Notes: generated by a model from the letters alone, not told the origin. A stretch of 64,000 nt of DNA from Maylandia zebra (GCF_041146795.1 NC_135184.1:9600967-9664966); one strand, 5' to 3'; shown: positions 36,061 to 49,000, counted from the first letter of the stretch. Program-made: numbers and translations.

Positions 36061-37302
36061 ATGGTTTTCCAGTGGAGTCTCCGGCTGATTTTCATATTGC
36101 TAGTGAAGACAGGACTTGCTGTTGGATGTGTTTGTCCAGGAGCCACCATTATGTCCCAGTTTCCCTCCAAGGTTCCTGCTGATGTGTGTTGCCTGAACTA
36201 CTCTGGATCTGCTTTCACCCGTGTGGACTGGTCTGTGTTTACCAATGAAACAAACATAGTGACACTGGATCTCTCCAACTGTAATATCAGCTCTCTCGAT
36301 ATCAGTGGCGAAGAGGCTTCTGGGGCCTCTGCATTGCAGAAGGTCTTTTTGAGTCATAATAGACTAAAAATGTTACCAAGTGGGTTTCTGGGGAGACAGC
36401 CCAGTCTGAAGGAGCTGGATCTGGCTGGGAACTTACTTCAGGAGCTTCCTGGGGACTTTCTAAAGGACTCCAACAACCTCCAGAAGTTGTTTCTACAAGA
36501 AAACCAGCTAAATTTCCTCCCTAGCTCTATATTGGACAATCCGAGGCTTCAAAAGTTGGAGCTGGATGGGAACCGCTGGGACTGCTCTTGCTTGTTAGTG
36601 GAAGGCCTGGAGGCAAGAAGGGAGGCTAATCGCACCATCAAACTGCAGGATCTGCTTTGGAACATGACCTGCTTCTCTCCCTGGCACCTGGCCGGCAGGA
36701 CTGTGTTGTCGGTGAAGGTTTCCGATGCGTGTCGGCCAGCCGGCCTCACAGCGCTCTTCATTGTCCTTCCCCTCCTCGTCCTGTCCACCTTGCTGCTCTG
36801 CTGGTGCTGTGGGAGGACGAGGAAGAAAAAAGAAGTGCCTACTTTCAGCAGCTCAAAAAAGAGGCCTCACAGTTCCAGCTCCAACGGCCAGAAGCATCGC
36901 AGCAAACAGCAGCCTTCAGCGGCTGAGCAGGGTAAAGCTGGAGAGGGGATCCTGAAGAACCAGCTGCTGCTTCGCCCAGCATCCGCCCTCCTGGGCAGCA
37001 CCAGGGACATCTATGAAGAAGTGGAGATCAAGCTGGGCTCAGTAGAGTCTCTTCCGCGAGTCACCTCGTGCCGCTCCAGCTCCACAGAGGAGAGGCAAGG
37101 CTCCCAGGAGCCTGATGGGGCCAATAATACAGAGCTGGACACGGTGAGTGTCACAGAAGTGATGAAAGACTCAGCTGACAGGGAGAAAGCTTACATGACT
37201 CAGTCAACCGAGTACTACAACCTGGTGCCAGGTATCGAACTGGAGGACTCGGACCATGGCGAGTACGAGAATGTGGCGACATCATCTTCCACCAAAGAAT
37301 AG
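36061..37302 (+). CDS. LRRC25-like leucine-rich-repeat transmembrane protein
   Basis: Single coding exon, 413 codons, with an acceptor (TCTGTTTCAG) 2 nt before the chosen ATG at 36061; the in-frame ATG at 36019 lies upstream of that acceptor. Residues 1-22 form a signal peptide. Then a Cys-rich N-cap with CCLNYSGSAF, 4-5 leucine-rich repeats (about 65-170: LDLSNCNISSL, VFLSHNRLKML, LDLAGNLLQEL, LFLQENQLNFL, LELDGNRW), a C-cap (WDCSCLLVEGL to about 224), one membrane span (about 229-250) followed by a basic stop (GRTRKKK), and a 160-residue cytosolic tail. Tail tyrosine motifs: IYEEV (Y318), EYYNL (Y385/386) and EYENV (Y402); two fit pYxN Grb2-SH2 sites. Topology, the CLN(Y/F)SG block and tail tyrosines recall mammalian LRRC25, a myeloid protein. 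This is a family guess, not proven orthology; other short LRR receptors are possible. Confidence 0.8.
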   Translation: MVFQWSLRLIFILLVKTGLAVGCVCPGATIMSQFPSKVPADVCCLNYSGSAFTRVDWSVFTNETNIVTLDLSNCNISSLDISGEEASGASALQKVFLSHNRLKMLPSGFLGRQPSLKELDLAGNLLQELPGDFLKDSNNLQKLFLQENQLNFLPSSILDNPRLQKLELDGNRWDCSCLLVEGLEARREANRTIKLQDLLWNMTCFSPWHLAGRTVLSVKVSDACRPAGLTALFIVLPLLVLSTLLLCWCCGRTRKKKEVPTFSSSKKRPHSSSSNGQKHRSKQQPSAAEQGKAGEGILKNQLLLRPASALLGSTRDIYEEVEIKLGSVESLPRVTSCRSSSTEERQGSQEPDGANNTELDTVSVTEVMKDSADREKAYMTQSTEYYNLVPGIELEDSDHGEYENVATSSSTKE

Positions 37303-37786
37303 ATCAGCATTACAGGAAATACTTTAAAAAATCTTTATTAGAATATATGTGGCATTCACATGGTGCCTTCAAACCAACTTCCTGCATGATGAGGTCTTAA
37401 GATATTCCTGCCAAAGTTACTACAGGTTTCTGTCCTTCTTTGTGTTTTTGTCTGTCTTCTTTTTTATTTCATCAGAGCAGAACTACCTAGTCTCAGTTGG
37501 TTTGGCAACTGATCCACTTGATTCTCTCAAATATCTGAAAAGAGTTTTCCTTAAAATAGTCATATACTTGTGTCATAACACACAGAAAGTTTCTAGAAGT
37601 TAGCCTCCCATAGCATAAAGATACAGCAGGGCCTGCTCTGTCTGTACTGCCCTATCTGATAAATGCAGAAACTAAAGTTAAGCAGAAACAACACTGTAGC
37701 TCAATAAATGACAAATCTGTCATGGCTTCGATGCATGCTCACGCCATGGTATTTTAGAAGTTTTTTATTTCTGCTTCTGTGTCTGG

Positions 37787-37796
37787 AATAAATAAA
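37787..37796 (+). terminator. Poly(A) signals, LRR gene
   Basis: Overlapping AATAAATAAA about 485 nt after the stop codon is followed by a T-rich stretch (GTTACGTTTTTAAGTTT). This gives a compact 3' UTR of about 0.5 kb. Confidence 0.55.
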
Positions 37797-40618
37797 GTTA
37801 CGTTTTTAAGTTTAAAAGCCTGGAAATACCAAGATTTCTGTAATTAGTTTTGGAGGTTTGATAACAGTTTTACATCTAACAGGGAAGCGCTAACATGAAG
37901 ATGCTAATGCTAGTCCAAAGCTTATTTAGAAATAAATTCATACATGTATTAGTGTCAGTGATCAGAGGCAGAAATACATGTTGTTGTTTTTTACAGTGGA
38001 CATGTTGACTTGTCATAGGTGGAAAAGCACAGCATTGATAACAGTGCAGTTTAAATTAGCAGTGAAGGACTTCCTGTAAGTCAAATGCAGCCGACACTGA
38101 TGCGCCTGTTCTTAACCCACAGAAAAACATCTACTTTACACTAATTTGGTTTCTTTCAAAACCAGCACTGCTGTGTTGGCTTGCTTTGAGGCATAAATTT
38201 GGGTAACTAAATGTATACAAATTTAATGTTTTCAGTATTCTGGTTTGACTGGGCCTTTTTAAGGTGCTAGTATGTTGATGTCTAACCTGGGCAAAGCCAG
38301 ATAGCTCTTTGCCCTTCATCGAAAGAAGACCTGTTATGTTGGTCAGCTCTTCTATGTCTGAAACAAGACTTTTTTTTATCTCCCTTTAAGCCAAGTTTCT
38401 TCTGATTGGCTGCCCTGTAGAAGGAGCAGATTTGAACAGCAGGAGTGAGGCTTTTGTGCTCGCAGCTATAGCTGTGTGCTTAGACCATATTACGATTACC
38501 CACTCTATATGACATTTATACAGCACCTAGAGGAGAAACAAAAGAGAAAAACAAATGCTAAAAGCAGAATGAAGCCTGGGTTTTTGGCTCGCAGGCTTTA
38601 TACACACAATTTAGACCTTTGGCTTTTACTACAAGCATCCAACATAGAGTACCTTACAAATTTCTTAGACCACCTGTCAAAAAACTAAGAAAACACAAAT
38701 ATTTCAGAAATCTTTCAAAGACTTGTTTACAACTGAAATAACTGAATTCACTGAACTAAATTTTTCATACTTGAATTTGAGACAGTATACTGGACTTCAG
38801 TGAGAGGCCAGAAATGAATCAAACATAACATTCAAACAGCAAAATTAAATTTTCTGATCAGGAATGCAAGTAAATCACTTTTATGCTCCTTCATAAAACT
38901 TCTTATATTCTAGCATAAAAAAATAACATTAAGTTAAATTATATCTAGTGATAATCAGGTGGATATACTACATCTGAGATCTCAGTCCAGAAGCCCTCAG
39001 TTCTAGGAAGAACAATGCTCCTTTACCTCTGTCTCCATACGTAACACACAGATCAGGGAGCTTTATCAGTCTATAACTGGGTAGAAAAAATAAATGTATT
39101 TCCCCAAATTTCCTATTAGTGTGTAAAAAAACAACAGCCAAATCAAAACAATGCATTAACTAGTTACAGGGACAGTGTGGTCCAGCCTCCACAGTATCAC
39201 AATGTGTGAGGAAGTGATTTAATCTGGAGCTTTTCCTGTGGGACCCGAGGAACGCAGTGACGGCTCAAAAGGGAGGCCTGATTTTCCTTTTTTCTTTTTT
39301 TTTTCGCTTATGGAAAAACGCGGAAATAGATTTATTCTGTTTAATACTGAGTCGAGTGCAGTGTGCATTTAATGTCATTTTAAAGACAAGGAACGAGGAT
39401 ATATTTTTAACTGCTAAGTACAGCAGCCTTTTGTGTCTACTTTTTCTTTACCTCACACAACTGTCGTTGTTCCGGCCATTCCTGTTCGACTTGTTGTACC
39501 GAACACAAGAGAATTCCTGATTAAGCTGCACAACCAGAAATATAGGTGCTTAACAATGACTAATCCCACCGCTATGTTCGTAGTTAATTTAGAGCTAAAT
39601 GTAGAATGTAAAGCTAAGATGACAAATCTAATTTTATGTGTCTTTCATTGTTAAGGGAGGATAAAAGGACAGACAAGATGACGACGCTTGCTTTGCGTCA
39701 CACACTGAAATGTGCAGAGAGTTTGAAAAAGGCCATGGCGGTTGGGCCTAAATGCTGGTTTAAGATACAAATCTAAGCAGTGCTTGTTCGGTAAAGTGGA
39801 GCTGAGACCTGCACGAAAGAAAACAGTGCTCAGCAGGGTTATTGTGACAGTGTAGGACACTCGATCCTTATCAAAGATGTGGAAAACAGACGGATGTCTC
39901 GCTCTCACACTTGCTGGTTTCGCAGGCTAATTGGTTTTTTTGTTCAGTGAAATACTGAGGGTGCAGCAAAGGGTGTGGAACTTCCTGCAACTGAAAAAAA
40001 CTGATCTGTATTTTCCAGATGAGTTTTCACATATTTTACGTTTAAGCTTTATATATCAACATTGTAAGGTTGCCAAGTGCTCTTCGGTCAAAAGACAAAT
40101 GCAAAGACAGTTGATTCACAAAACAGCTTGTTGTTATGTTAATGTAAAAGGGACATACAGCTACATGCCACTGATGTACAGTTCTGTGCATTTTAGATGT
40201 TATTCTCTGGTTATTATTTCAGTGCCTGTCAAGCTTTATATTTTTGTCATAGGTTTACATTGGCAGCAGTTATGTACTGGACTTTATTTCTGACTGAATA
40301 ACCTGCTGACAAAATTTAATTTCACAATTTGTGAAATAGCCATGAAATGTGATTTGCTTGTTTGTAAATATGGACACAATTTGCCTCATTTATCCTGTGG
40401 TAGTCATAAATGTAGTATTTTAACCCAATCCACAGTCTTTTCCTCCACAGTCTTTTCCTAAAACTAACCAAGTAGTTTCGGTACCTTCATCTGGCCAAAC
40501 ATGCAAAAATTATATACAAGTTAGCATATTGTTAGAGTCAGGTTGTACTCTGTTACATGAATGTCTTGTCTTTATCCCCACCACTAAAGACAAAACATTT
40601 CCTGGAGTCTAAGTTCTA

Positions 40619-41166
40619 GTCACACAGCCCTGGAGACTGGTTGGGGACCTAGCAAGAGGTTGCTAAGGAAAAACATTTTCTTCCTGAATAGTTGGCAAGT
40701 GCTTCCTGGGTGTTGTTGGATAAAATTAATCAGACAGCGGTATATAGTGCTGCACCAAAAACCTCTGTGATTACTTTGATTGCCAACAGATTGCTGTGAT
40801 TGCCCGTAGTTTGCATGGAGCATTCTAACTTGTCTGCAAACATTCGCCAACTCCTCACTAAGTGTTGTAGAACTGTGAAGAGTGCAACGCAAACTGGAAA
40901 CTGAGACATTTTGCTTTCAAAGTGAAGTTTTGTGTGTTCAAGCCTGTTAGTTTCAGTCGTTTGACACACTTTTTCCGTGAAGATGAACATTCTCCAGTTC
41001 CTATTTTACATTACGCTTCTTCAATCTTCACTAACAACTGGTAGTTGGATAGCAAGGGTTTGCAGTGAAGTCTGTCTTCAATGCAAACTTTAGCAACCTG
41101 CTAGTAGCCAAAGCAATCACAAGGAGGTTTTTGGTACAGTTCCTAAGTCACCTAAGCCCGTGTGAC
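40619..41166. mobile_element. Non-autonomous inverted-repeat element
   Basis: The left end GTCACACAGCCCTGG and the right end GCCCGTGTGAC are imperfect inverted repeats. Subterminal GCACCAAAAACCTCTGTGAT (40753) and its diverged complement near 41110-41135 also pair. No coding capacity and no clear target duplication, so class is unassigned. Confidence 0.45.
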
Positions 41167-42031
41167 AGAGAGTTTTGCTGAATTTCACCACATTTTAAAA
41201 GTTTAAATCAAATTCTATAATTTAGATTCAATTAATAAACATTTTTTTTAGTTTTTTTTTTAACTTACTGTCGTTCTTATGTGTCCTTGTATATATATAT
41301 AAAAAAAAAACCATTTGTTTTGACTATTTTGCTAATTACATTGAAGCAACACTGAGATTCAAATGAATTTTAGCTAATAATAAACTTACTTCATGAACTG
41401 GTAAAAATAAAATATTGTCTATGGTTTCTCAATATTAATTGAAATGACTAATGTTAAAAAAAATGTATTTGGTGTATACAAAAAATGCATAAAAAGAGTG
41501 AGGCTAAGGCTACATGTAAAGTTAGCAATAAGTAAACCTTACCTCGTATTACCTCATATATGAAACAGTGTGTTTTTAATTTAGAATGAATGAAGTAGTC
41601 TCTTATGATGTGGTCTCTCCAGTTTTGTTTTGTTTAAAGTTTAGCCAAAGCTTGATATATATAAGATAACTTTAGCTAAACCACACTGATAACATTCAGG
41701 ATTAGCATTTAAAAACAGTAGAAAGCTACGGTGAATGTACTATTAACCTTTTTTTTTTTTTATTGTAACCTGTAAACCCACATTCTAAAGTTGTAAATGA
41801 ATCATATATTTGGTTAATTTTCTTGCTAGTTAGCAAACATGCTAACTTTTGAAATTTTGGAAGAGGCATAAAAAAGCGCCAACTTCACTACCTTAACTAT
41901 ACTTTTGACTGTATAAATACCTACAAGTCCAAAGGTTTACATGTTTCTAAAATTACATTCTAAATTACTGGACATTTGTGTTGTGCTATTGCTTAGTGTC
42001 AAATACATTTCAATAAGCACACTTTTTTTTT

Positions 42032-42500
42032 TTTAGTGTTACGTTCCCCTGAGGGGTCTAGGCGGTTAGGGGGAAGTAACAAAAAGTGTCCGGGTCAGAA
42101 AAAGGAGACAAGAAGGCATGAGGGTTAAATTAAAGAGTTTTATTAAAGTAGCTCAACTAAAAGAGACGGACAAGCCGCTATCACCATTTAAGAAAACAAA
42201 ACTCAGGCTTTTGTCAATAAAGTAAAACGTAAGCCAAAAAGAAAGAGCAGCTCACTAACTGCAAATACGGACATGAAGCTCACTAGCTGAAAACCACCAA
42301 AAACACTCAGCTCACAAGCTGTAACCACACTAATGGCACTCTGGCCCAGAAATCACCTTTCCCTGGGCTTAAATCTCCTTGATTACTGACGAGAGTCAGC
42401 TGCACAAAAGGGAAGTGTGGCACCTCAGGCAGAAGAGGTGGTGGGACACGCCCACACAGGCACCTTCAGAAGGAGGCCCTGCTAGGGCCGTAACATTTAG
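42032..42500 (-). mobile_element. Solo LTR (Gypsy-type by target-site length)
   Basis: The 459-bp element 42037-42495 starts TGTTACGTTCCCC and ends GGGCCGTAACA, with TG...CA ends and the 5-bp direct repeat TTTAG on both sides. On the minus strand it has a promoter-like TTTAAGCCC and a downstream AATAAA (complement of TTTATTAAAG near 42140), so the LTR probably reads leftward. No internal retroelement sequence adjoins it, as expected after recombination between two LTRs. Confidence 0.85.
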
Positions 42501-44608
42501 ACTAAATATATTTGAATTTGATTAAATTTAGTCCTGCTGGGAAATTAAAATTGCCAAAATTAAATAATAGGATACATGGAATCCGAATATTTAAAAAAGT
42601 AATCAAACTTTATAACCCTCCTTCATTTTAACATAAACAAGCTTTGTTTGACAAACTGTTTGTTAGCCTAAAAAGCCTGTTAGACATCTTAGTTAATAGG
42701 CTATGTAGGCTAGTTTAATCTTAAGTCCGGACCAGCAAAATCATTGTATATGTTTTATTGTCTTTGAACAAAGATTTAAAAAAAAAAAGAAAAAAGAAAA
42801 CTAATAAACTATCAATTCATAAAACAGTTGATAAACAGCCTGAGATGTCTTAAAAGTGTCAAATATAAGTCAAGGCTTGGGATTTTTTGTTGTTTGTTTG
42901 TTTTTTATAATTAGTCAGTCTACTTTCATTAAGAAAGGCTACTGTTGTAAAGGAAAGAAAAACAAACTACGTTGGCTTGTTTTTGTGGTGACAGGCTAAG
43001 TGTAACGTTGTTGTTGTTTTTTCAGTAAAAATGCTGTAAAACTGACAATGAGTCAGATATCTGCCTGAGACAAAATTGTGTCCTGATTCTCTGTAATGTT
43101 AACACTTTGCAAATGCTGCAGACAGATTTTGTGCCATTAGCTACATATTTGACACTCCGTAACGTCTTCAGTATCGCTGAATCATTAGTAATCATTCAGA
43201 TGTAAAATGGCAATACTGTATGTAATAAAAGCACTGATTTTTTTAACCACATTTATACAGGAAGATGCACTATGTTGATTGTGTATACACTTTAATATTG
43301 TTGACAGAGAAATAAAAGCTTGTCTTTAAGTATTTGTGTTCAGTATCTCTGAAAACAGACTCCTAATCTTTTTCTGTTCCCCTTTCTGCCCTGGCAATGA
43401 CCCAGGCTGACCCCAGCTACCTGAAATCCCTCTTTTGAGCTCTAATTTCACTCACCGTGGGAAGTTGTAATTACAGCATTGGGTTACCAAAATGATCGGC
43501 ATGGAAGTGCCATTCTCAGAGATCTTAGCCACAATCAGTAGCCAAAGGCAGGAAATGACTAGGCTGAAACAGTTGTCTGAGTATCCATGGATGCTAATCT
43601 GGGCGTGTGTTTCATCTATAGATCAAGATCACAGACGAACCATTGTGTGTCAGTTTGATACTCACGAGGGAAGCAAAGTAAAAAGCAAGACTTTTAAGAT
43701 TTCTGGAACCAGTAATAAAGAGAGAGTTTTGACATAAAATGCAAACAAAGTGTTAAATATGTCAGATGTTCCTTTGATTGTTTTCTGTCAATAAAGGAGC
43801 CTCTGGGTGTCTCTGTTTATGAAGTAAATACAGGCCTAAGGGCTGAGGCTCAGAGCCATGCTGCACATTACAATAATGCCACCTAGTGTCAGGAATTGAG
43901 ATTAGTTCTTTTTTAGCGTGGATATATATATATTTTTTAAATCTCCTAGTAAAACAAAAATCAGTGCAAATAAAAATGTAAACACTGTGAGACTCGGATT
44001 CAGGCTGGGAATGGGGAAGTCCACAGTGATTGCTGATCCAGGCTCCAGTGGAGGATACATGGCCTCATAAATGTCCACTCAGAGGTGAGCAAACAGAACC
44101 AGTGTCCAAAGCAGGGCTGGAAAAGAAGAGTCTGATTTACAGTGAGGAGCTGTAACTATGTGAAAAACAAACAAGTGAGCTAAGCACAGCAACCAGTTAC
44201 AAAGGACGGAGACTGGAGGGATGGACACCTCTGACAGCTCTGATGTTTAGACTGTTGCTATCACAGTCACCAGTAAATAACACAGTCTACGCACCTAGCG
44301 GCCTCTGCTGAGCAATCAATCTGTGTGCGCTCTGTTTGATTTTCTGTGGCAGGATGCTGAGATAGCAGGTCCAAAGTACTTATTTGTGTTACATCAGAAA
44401 AAGGCATGTCGACAGAAAAAGTGTGCAGTGCATTTTCACTTAAATATTGCTTTCTACTTTACATATGTAAGTAAACCTTATTTGAAAAGAAAAGGCACAT
44501 ACAGCAGTCAGAATAGTATTACATATAGCTTAAAACGCCACATTTTTTATTATGTGAGAACAAATGATTAAAAAACAACAGCAGATTTGTGCAATTGTGC
44601 AACAACAT

Positions 44609-44648
44609 TTGCATGTTAAATTTTTGCATGTTAAAATTTAACATGCAA
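44609..44648. repeat. AT-rich palindrome with adjacent partial copy
   Basis: 44624-44648 is a 25-nt palindrome (TTGCATGTTAAA, one A, TTTAACATGCAA). The same TTGCATGTTAAATTT also occurs immediately upstream at 44610. It could be a MITE remnant or a cruciform-prone site. Confidence 0.6.
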
Positions 44649-44891
44649 GTTTTTTAAAACGTAATTCAGCCTTACAGATAACTAGACGAAGCAAGTCAAT
44701 AACAGTAATAAATACATCATCAAACAGTAAAACTGACACAGCTGATATAATCCTCTCAAATACGCACATAAAATGGATACATTTATAAAACAGATGGCAG
44801 TCTTGATCATAAAATAAATCCTCAATTCTAAATATTTAGAAGTCATATAAAGAGCTATTCCCCTGCAGAGATTACAATCCAATATGAGCTG

Positions 44892-44905
44892 TAATGACGT
44901 CATTA
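44892..44905. promoter_or_regulatory. Palindromic CRE-like site
   Basis: TAATGACGTCATTA is a 14-nt palindrome with the full CREB/ATF core TGACGTCA, lying 1.1 kb upstream of the best4 coding start. Its role is only a guess from the motif. Confidence 0.3.
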
Positions 44906-45045
44906 TGTAACATTATACACGATTATTATAAAGTCTGCTCTTATAAAAAATGCATTCCTGAGTGTGATAAATCATACATAGTTTAGAAGAAGCTGCAGTC
45001 CAATTGTTTGCGTACAAGTTTCATTAAAAATCTAAATTTATATAG

Positions 45046-45362
45046 ATTATCCATCCATCTATCCTCTTTCACGTCTCCACTTCAGGGTCAGGGGGGGACT
45101 GGAGCTGGCACGGGGTGAGAGGCGGGGTACACCCTGGACAGGTCATCCGTCTGTCACAGGGCTAACACAGAGAGACAGACAACCATTCACACTCAAAGTC
45201 ACACCTATGGGCCATTTAGAGTCACCAGTTAACCTAACCCACTAACTTCACGTTTTTGGACTTGCAAACTCCACATAGAAAGGCCTCGGACAGATGCTGG
45301 ATTCAGACTTTCTTGTTGTGAGCTAACAGTGCTAAACACCATGACACCTTGCTGCCCTATAC
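45046..45362 (-). mobile_element. Non-LTR (RTE-like) 3' tail
   Basis: ATCCATCCATCTATCC repeats are followed by CAGGGTCAGGGGGGGACTGG, TACACCCTGGACAGGTCATC and GTCACCAGTTAACCTAACCC, a very common teleost LINE tail read in reverse. It ends near AACACCATGACACCTTGCTGCC. Confidence 0.65.
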
Positions 45363-46001
45363 AGGTATATGTATAATTTGTATATAAATAAAATATATTT
45401 TTTAAGCCCAACTGCCTCTGACATGTAATAATTTAGTGTTTCTGTTTGCTTAATGTGATACAACACTAGATTTTTTTTGTCTTTTGTTTTGTTTTTTGCT
45501 TTTGTGTATCATTAATTATTATTTATCTTTTTTTTTTAGAATAAATGACAGCTGTAAGAATAATTTAACTTTTTAAAAATATTTAAGTCAGCTCAGCACT
45601 AACAGGAGGAATTAACACAATAATTATTAACACTTTTGTGTTGACTGAGAACCTTATAGATTATAACTTTTACTGGAAGGTTTTACTGAATAATAACTTG
45701 ATTGCTGATCACTCAAACCAGTTATGTGAGCTTAAAAAGAGATGTTTTCATGCAGTCTGTAACCGTAGGTGTGTTTCACTTAGGCTGCAGGTTCCCAAGT
45801 AATAAAACTAAGGTGTTAATTTATGACAGCGCCACAGAGAGCTTTAAATTCAGGCCCAGAGGAAGAAACTTTTTTCTCAGGACAACAGGATTCAGCACAG
45901 GTGGAGGTAGGACAGGTCTTAAAAAGTCTTTTATGTATATGTAATTATTAAACATACATTTAAATGCCTTTTAATGCTTTTCAGGGATTTGGTGCTTAAA
46001 C

Positions 46002-49000
46002 ATGACAGTTTCCTACAGTCTTGAGGTGGCCAATGCCAGGTTTGCTGGCTTTTCCAGGCTCCTGTTCAGGTGGAAGGGAAGCATCTACAGGCTGCTCTAC
46101 AAGGAGTTACTGGTGTTTTGTAGTGTTTATTTGTTTTTCAGTTTGTTTTACAGGTAAATTCACATTTTCATACCGCTCTTACTCTTACCTAGCTTTGCTT
46201 GTTTGTCTCGCAGTGACAATTTTAATTTGCTCCACAGGTTTCTCCTCACACGGAGGCAGCAGGATCTGTTTGAGCGTATCGCCCTTTACTGTGATCAGTT
46301 CACCAACACCAACTACATCCCTGTTTTGTTTGTGCTTGGTAAGAATGAATCATACAGCAGTTAAAGAACTAAAAAAAAAATCATATGCATGAACTTTCTC
46401 TCTTTTTTTTGTTTTATTCTAGGTTTCTATGTGACCTTGGCCTTTAATAGGTGGTGGGGTCAGTACACCAGCTTCCCACTGCCTGACAACCTGATGATGG
46501 TGGTGTCTGGGAACGTCCACGGGACTGATGAGAAGGGCCGTCTGCTGAGACGAACCCTCATGAGATATGCCAATTTATCTTCAGTCCTTATTCTCCGCTC
46601 CATTAGCACAAGAGTTCACAAGCGGTTCCCAACTTTGGACCACATTGTGGAGGCTGGTGAGAGCAACAGTTCTTAATCAAAAGTCGAGTTAATTTTAAAA
46701 ATCTCAAATGTACCTTTTGCACCATATTCAGACATATAATAATTGCTGAATGTACCAGTAAGAAAGACAGAGTGCTTCCAATATAGACAATACTGAGGAA
46801 AAAATAAAGGGCTCATTACTCAAGACTTCTTCCTTTTGTACTTCTCACAGGCATCTTTTTACTTCACCAAATCTTAGTTATAAGTTACAAAATAATGCTG
46901 AAATAAGTTTTTTCTACACATCAAATACTTATAAACACACAGAAATATATATTTTTAGCACTAAAACAGGGAAGAGTTCAGCCAAGAGAATTGTTTTTAT
47001 AGGTCACAATATACCACTGTACACCTCACAGGGATAAGGAGTTTGTCCATTTAGTAAAAATGTGTGATTAAGATTGAGTTGGGCAGTGGGGCTTTTGGGA
47101 TACAAGTATTTTGTCAGTTACAACGGGGGAAAAAATGGGAAAAAAAAAGAACAGCCATCATGATTCTCAGTCTTGTTTAGTTTAACTAACAGACCAAAAC
47201 TCAAACACATTTACTTCATTGTATTTTAAAGTGAATAAAATCCTAATACTAACATTTCAGTGTTATGCAGTTCAGTTTATTGCAGTCACTTTAATTGCTG
47301 TCAGTAATTTAATGGTTTCATATATCATGTTAACTAAGTGTGTCTAATACGTGGGCAGGATTTATGACCTTGGAGGAGCTGAAAAAGTTTGAGTCACTGC
47401 ACTCTGACTTCAACAAGTACTGGATGCCTCTGACGTGGTTTTCAAACCTGGCGTCCAGAGCGAGAGAGGAGGGCCGAGTGAGGGACGACATAGCTCTGAG
47501 GCTGCTGATGGATGTGAGGAGTTTACTAAAGAATGCAACAAGAGCAGACCTACACATTTTCTATGACTTACAAATAATCTATGGCTCTAAAGTGTGCGTA
47601 AACTCCACTGCTGTACTACATCTGCAGGAACTCAATAACTACAGAGCAAAGTGCAGTCTGCTGTTCCACTACGACTGGATAAGCATCCCTCTGGTCTACA
47701 CTCAGGTACGATCAGCCAATGAAATATGAGCCATTCATTTAAGTGCTGTACATCACTATAGACTTGATTCATAACTAAATACATTCAAAGATTTTTATAT
47801 CTAGAACATATTAAGGAATTATCAAATAAAACTTGGATTCTTTTTAGATTTTTTTATAGATTAAACCAACCATCAGCATGTAATGTTGCTGTTGTCCTGA
47901 ATCATATTAGTGGTGCACATGGATATGCTTCTTTAACTCATGACCAGTTCAGGTTTTTTGCCTAGATCATTACATAAAATGTGTTTTTTTACATGACAAA
48001 ACCTTTCTGCTGTTTCTTTTCAACAACATATGTGCTTGTCAGATTTCATCAATTTCATATAAATCACCAGATGATTCTACCTTCTGAGACACAACTGTAC
48101 TTAGCAACCCCTAATTTTCTATCTCATTGTTTTTTTTTTTTTCTGTGTAGGTAGTAACTATTGCAGTTTACTCATTTTTTGGCTTCTGTGTGATTGGCCG
48201 ACAATTCCTGAATCCCGAGAAAGGTTACAAGGACCACAGACTGGACTTGTACGTCCCTGTTTTTACCCTGCTGCAGTTCTTCTTTTACACTGGCTGGCTC
48301 AAGGTAACACAGCACCATCATGTATAAGTGCACACTTCCATTCCAGGCTCTATAATATAGTCTTATCATATTTCAGAGGGAAATATGTACTTTTTATTTT
48401 TTGTGACAGTTTTAACATTGTGGTTTTGTATGATTTTACTTTAAAAAAAAAGACATCCAATAAGCTCATAAAATACACCTTATGAGCATAAATTGGTTGT
48501 TCACAGCAGTTGAAAAGTAAAAAAAATAACAATGATGTGATGCTGAGGTCTTTGTTGCTGCTGTTCTAAAAAGAGATTTCCTATCAAGATTGTCTTTTGG
48601 TTTTACTTGAATAACTAATACAACTACGCCAAGCTTATGTATGCAAACTTTCTTTGTTCAACTCATAAAGCCTCTAAGTTATCTGGTGACCAATTGGAGG
48701 CCCCTGACCCATCAGTTGGGAACAGTAGACTGAGATGTTTACTGAATATCACAGCTGCATGGAGAAAGGCATGCTGAAGCACTGACGCATGCAGTTTTTT
48801 TTCCCACTGTTTGCTTGTCCAGTTTCTGTTTCTGTTTTGTAGGTGGGAGAGCTGATCATCAATCCATTTGGCGAAGATGATGATGACTTTGAAACGAACC
48901 AGTTGATTGACAGAAACTTTCAGGTTTTCCCCTTCAGACATTCCCCCTAATTATGACTACTAGAAACCTAGAATGAGATGTTAAATCTCTTTCTTTCTCC

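Larger units (their letters stand above)
37800..45980 (+). other. Gene-poor interval between the LRR gene and best4
   Basis: No gene is recognised. It holds a family-A repeat fragment near 38380-38460, an inverted-repeat element (40619-41166), a solo LTR (42032-42500), palindromes at 44609-44648 and 44892-44905, and a LINE tail (45046-45362). The ORFs at 39257, 39931, 40620, 43492 and 44323 have no domain signal. Confidence 0.55.

Noticed and set aside
39931-40293. 120-codon plus-strand ORF
   Set aside because: AT-rich, no domain, no promoter or poly(A) context; probably chance.
46021-46392. 123-codon ORF over best4 exons 1-2
   Set aside because: It is in the wrong frame relative to the bestrophin protein and reads through an intron.
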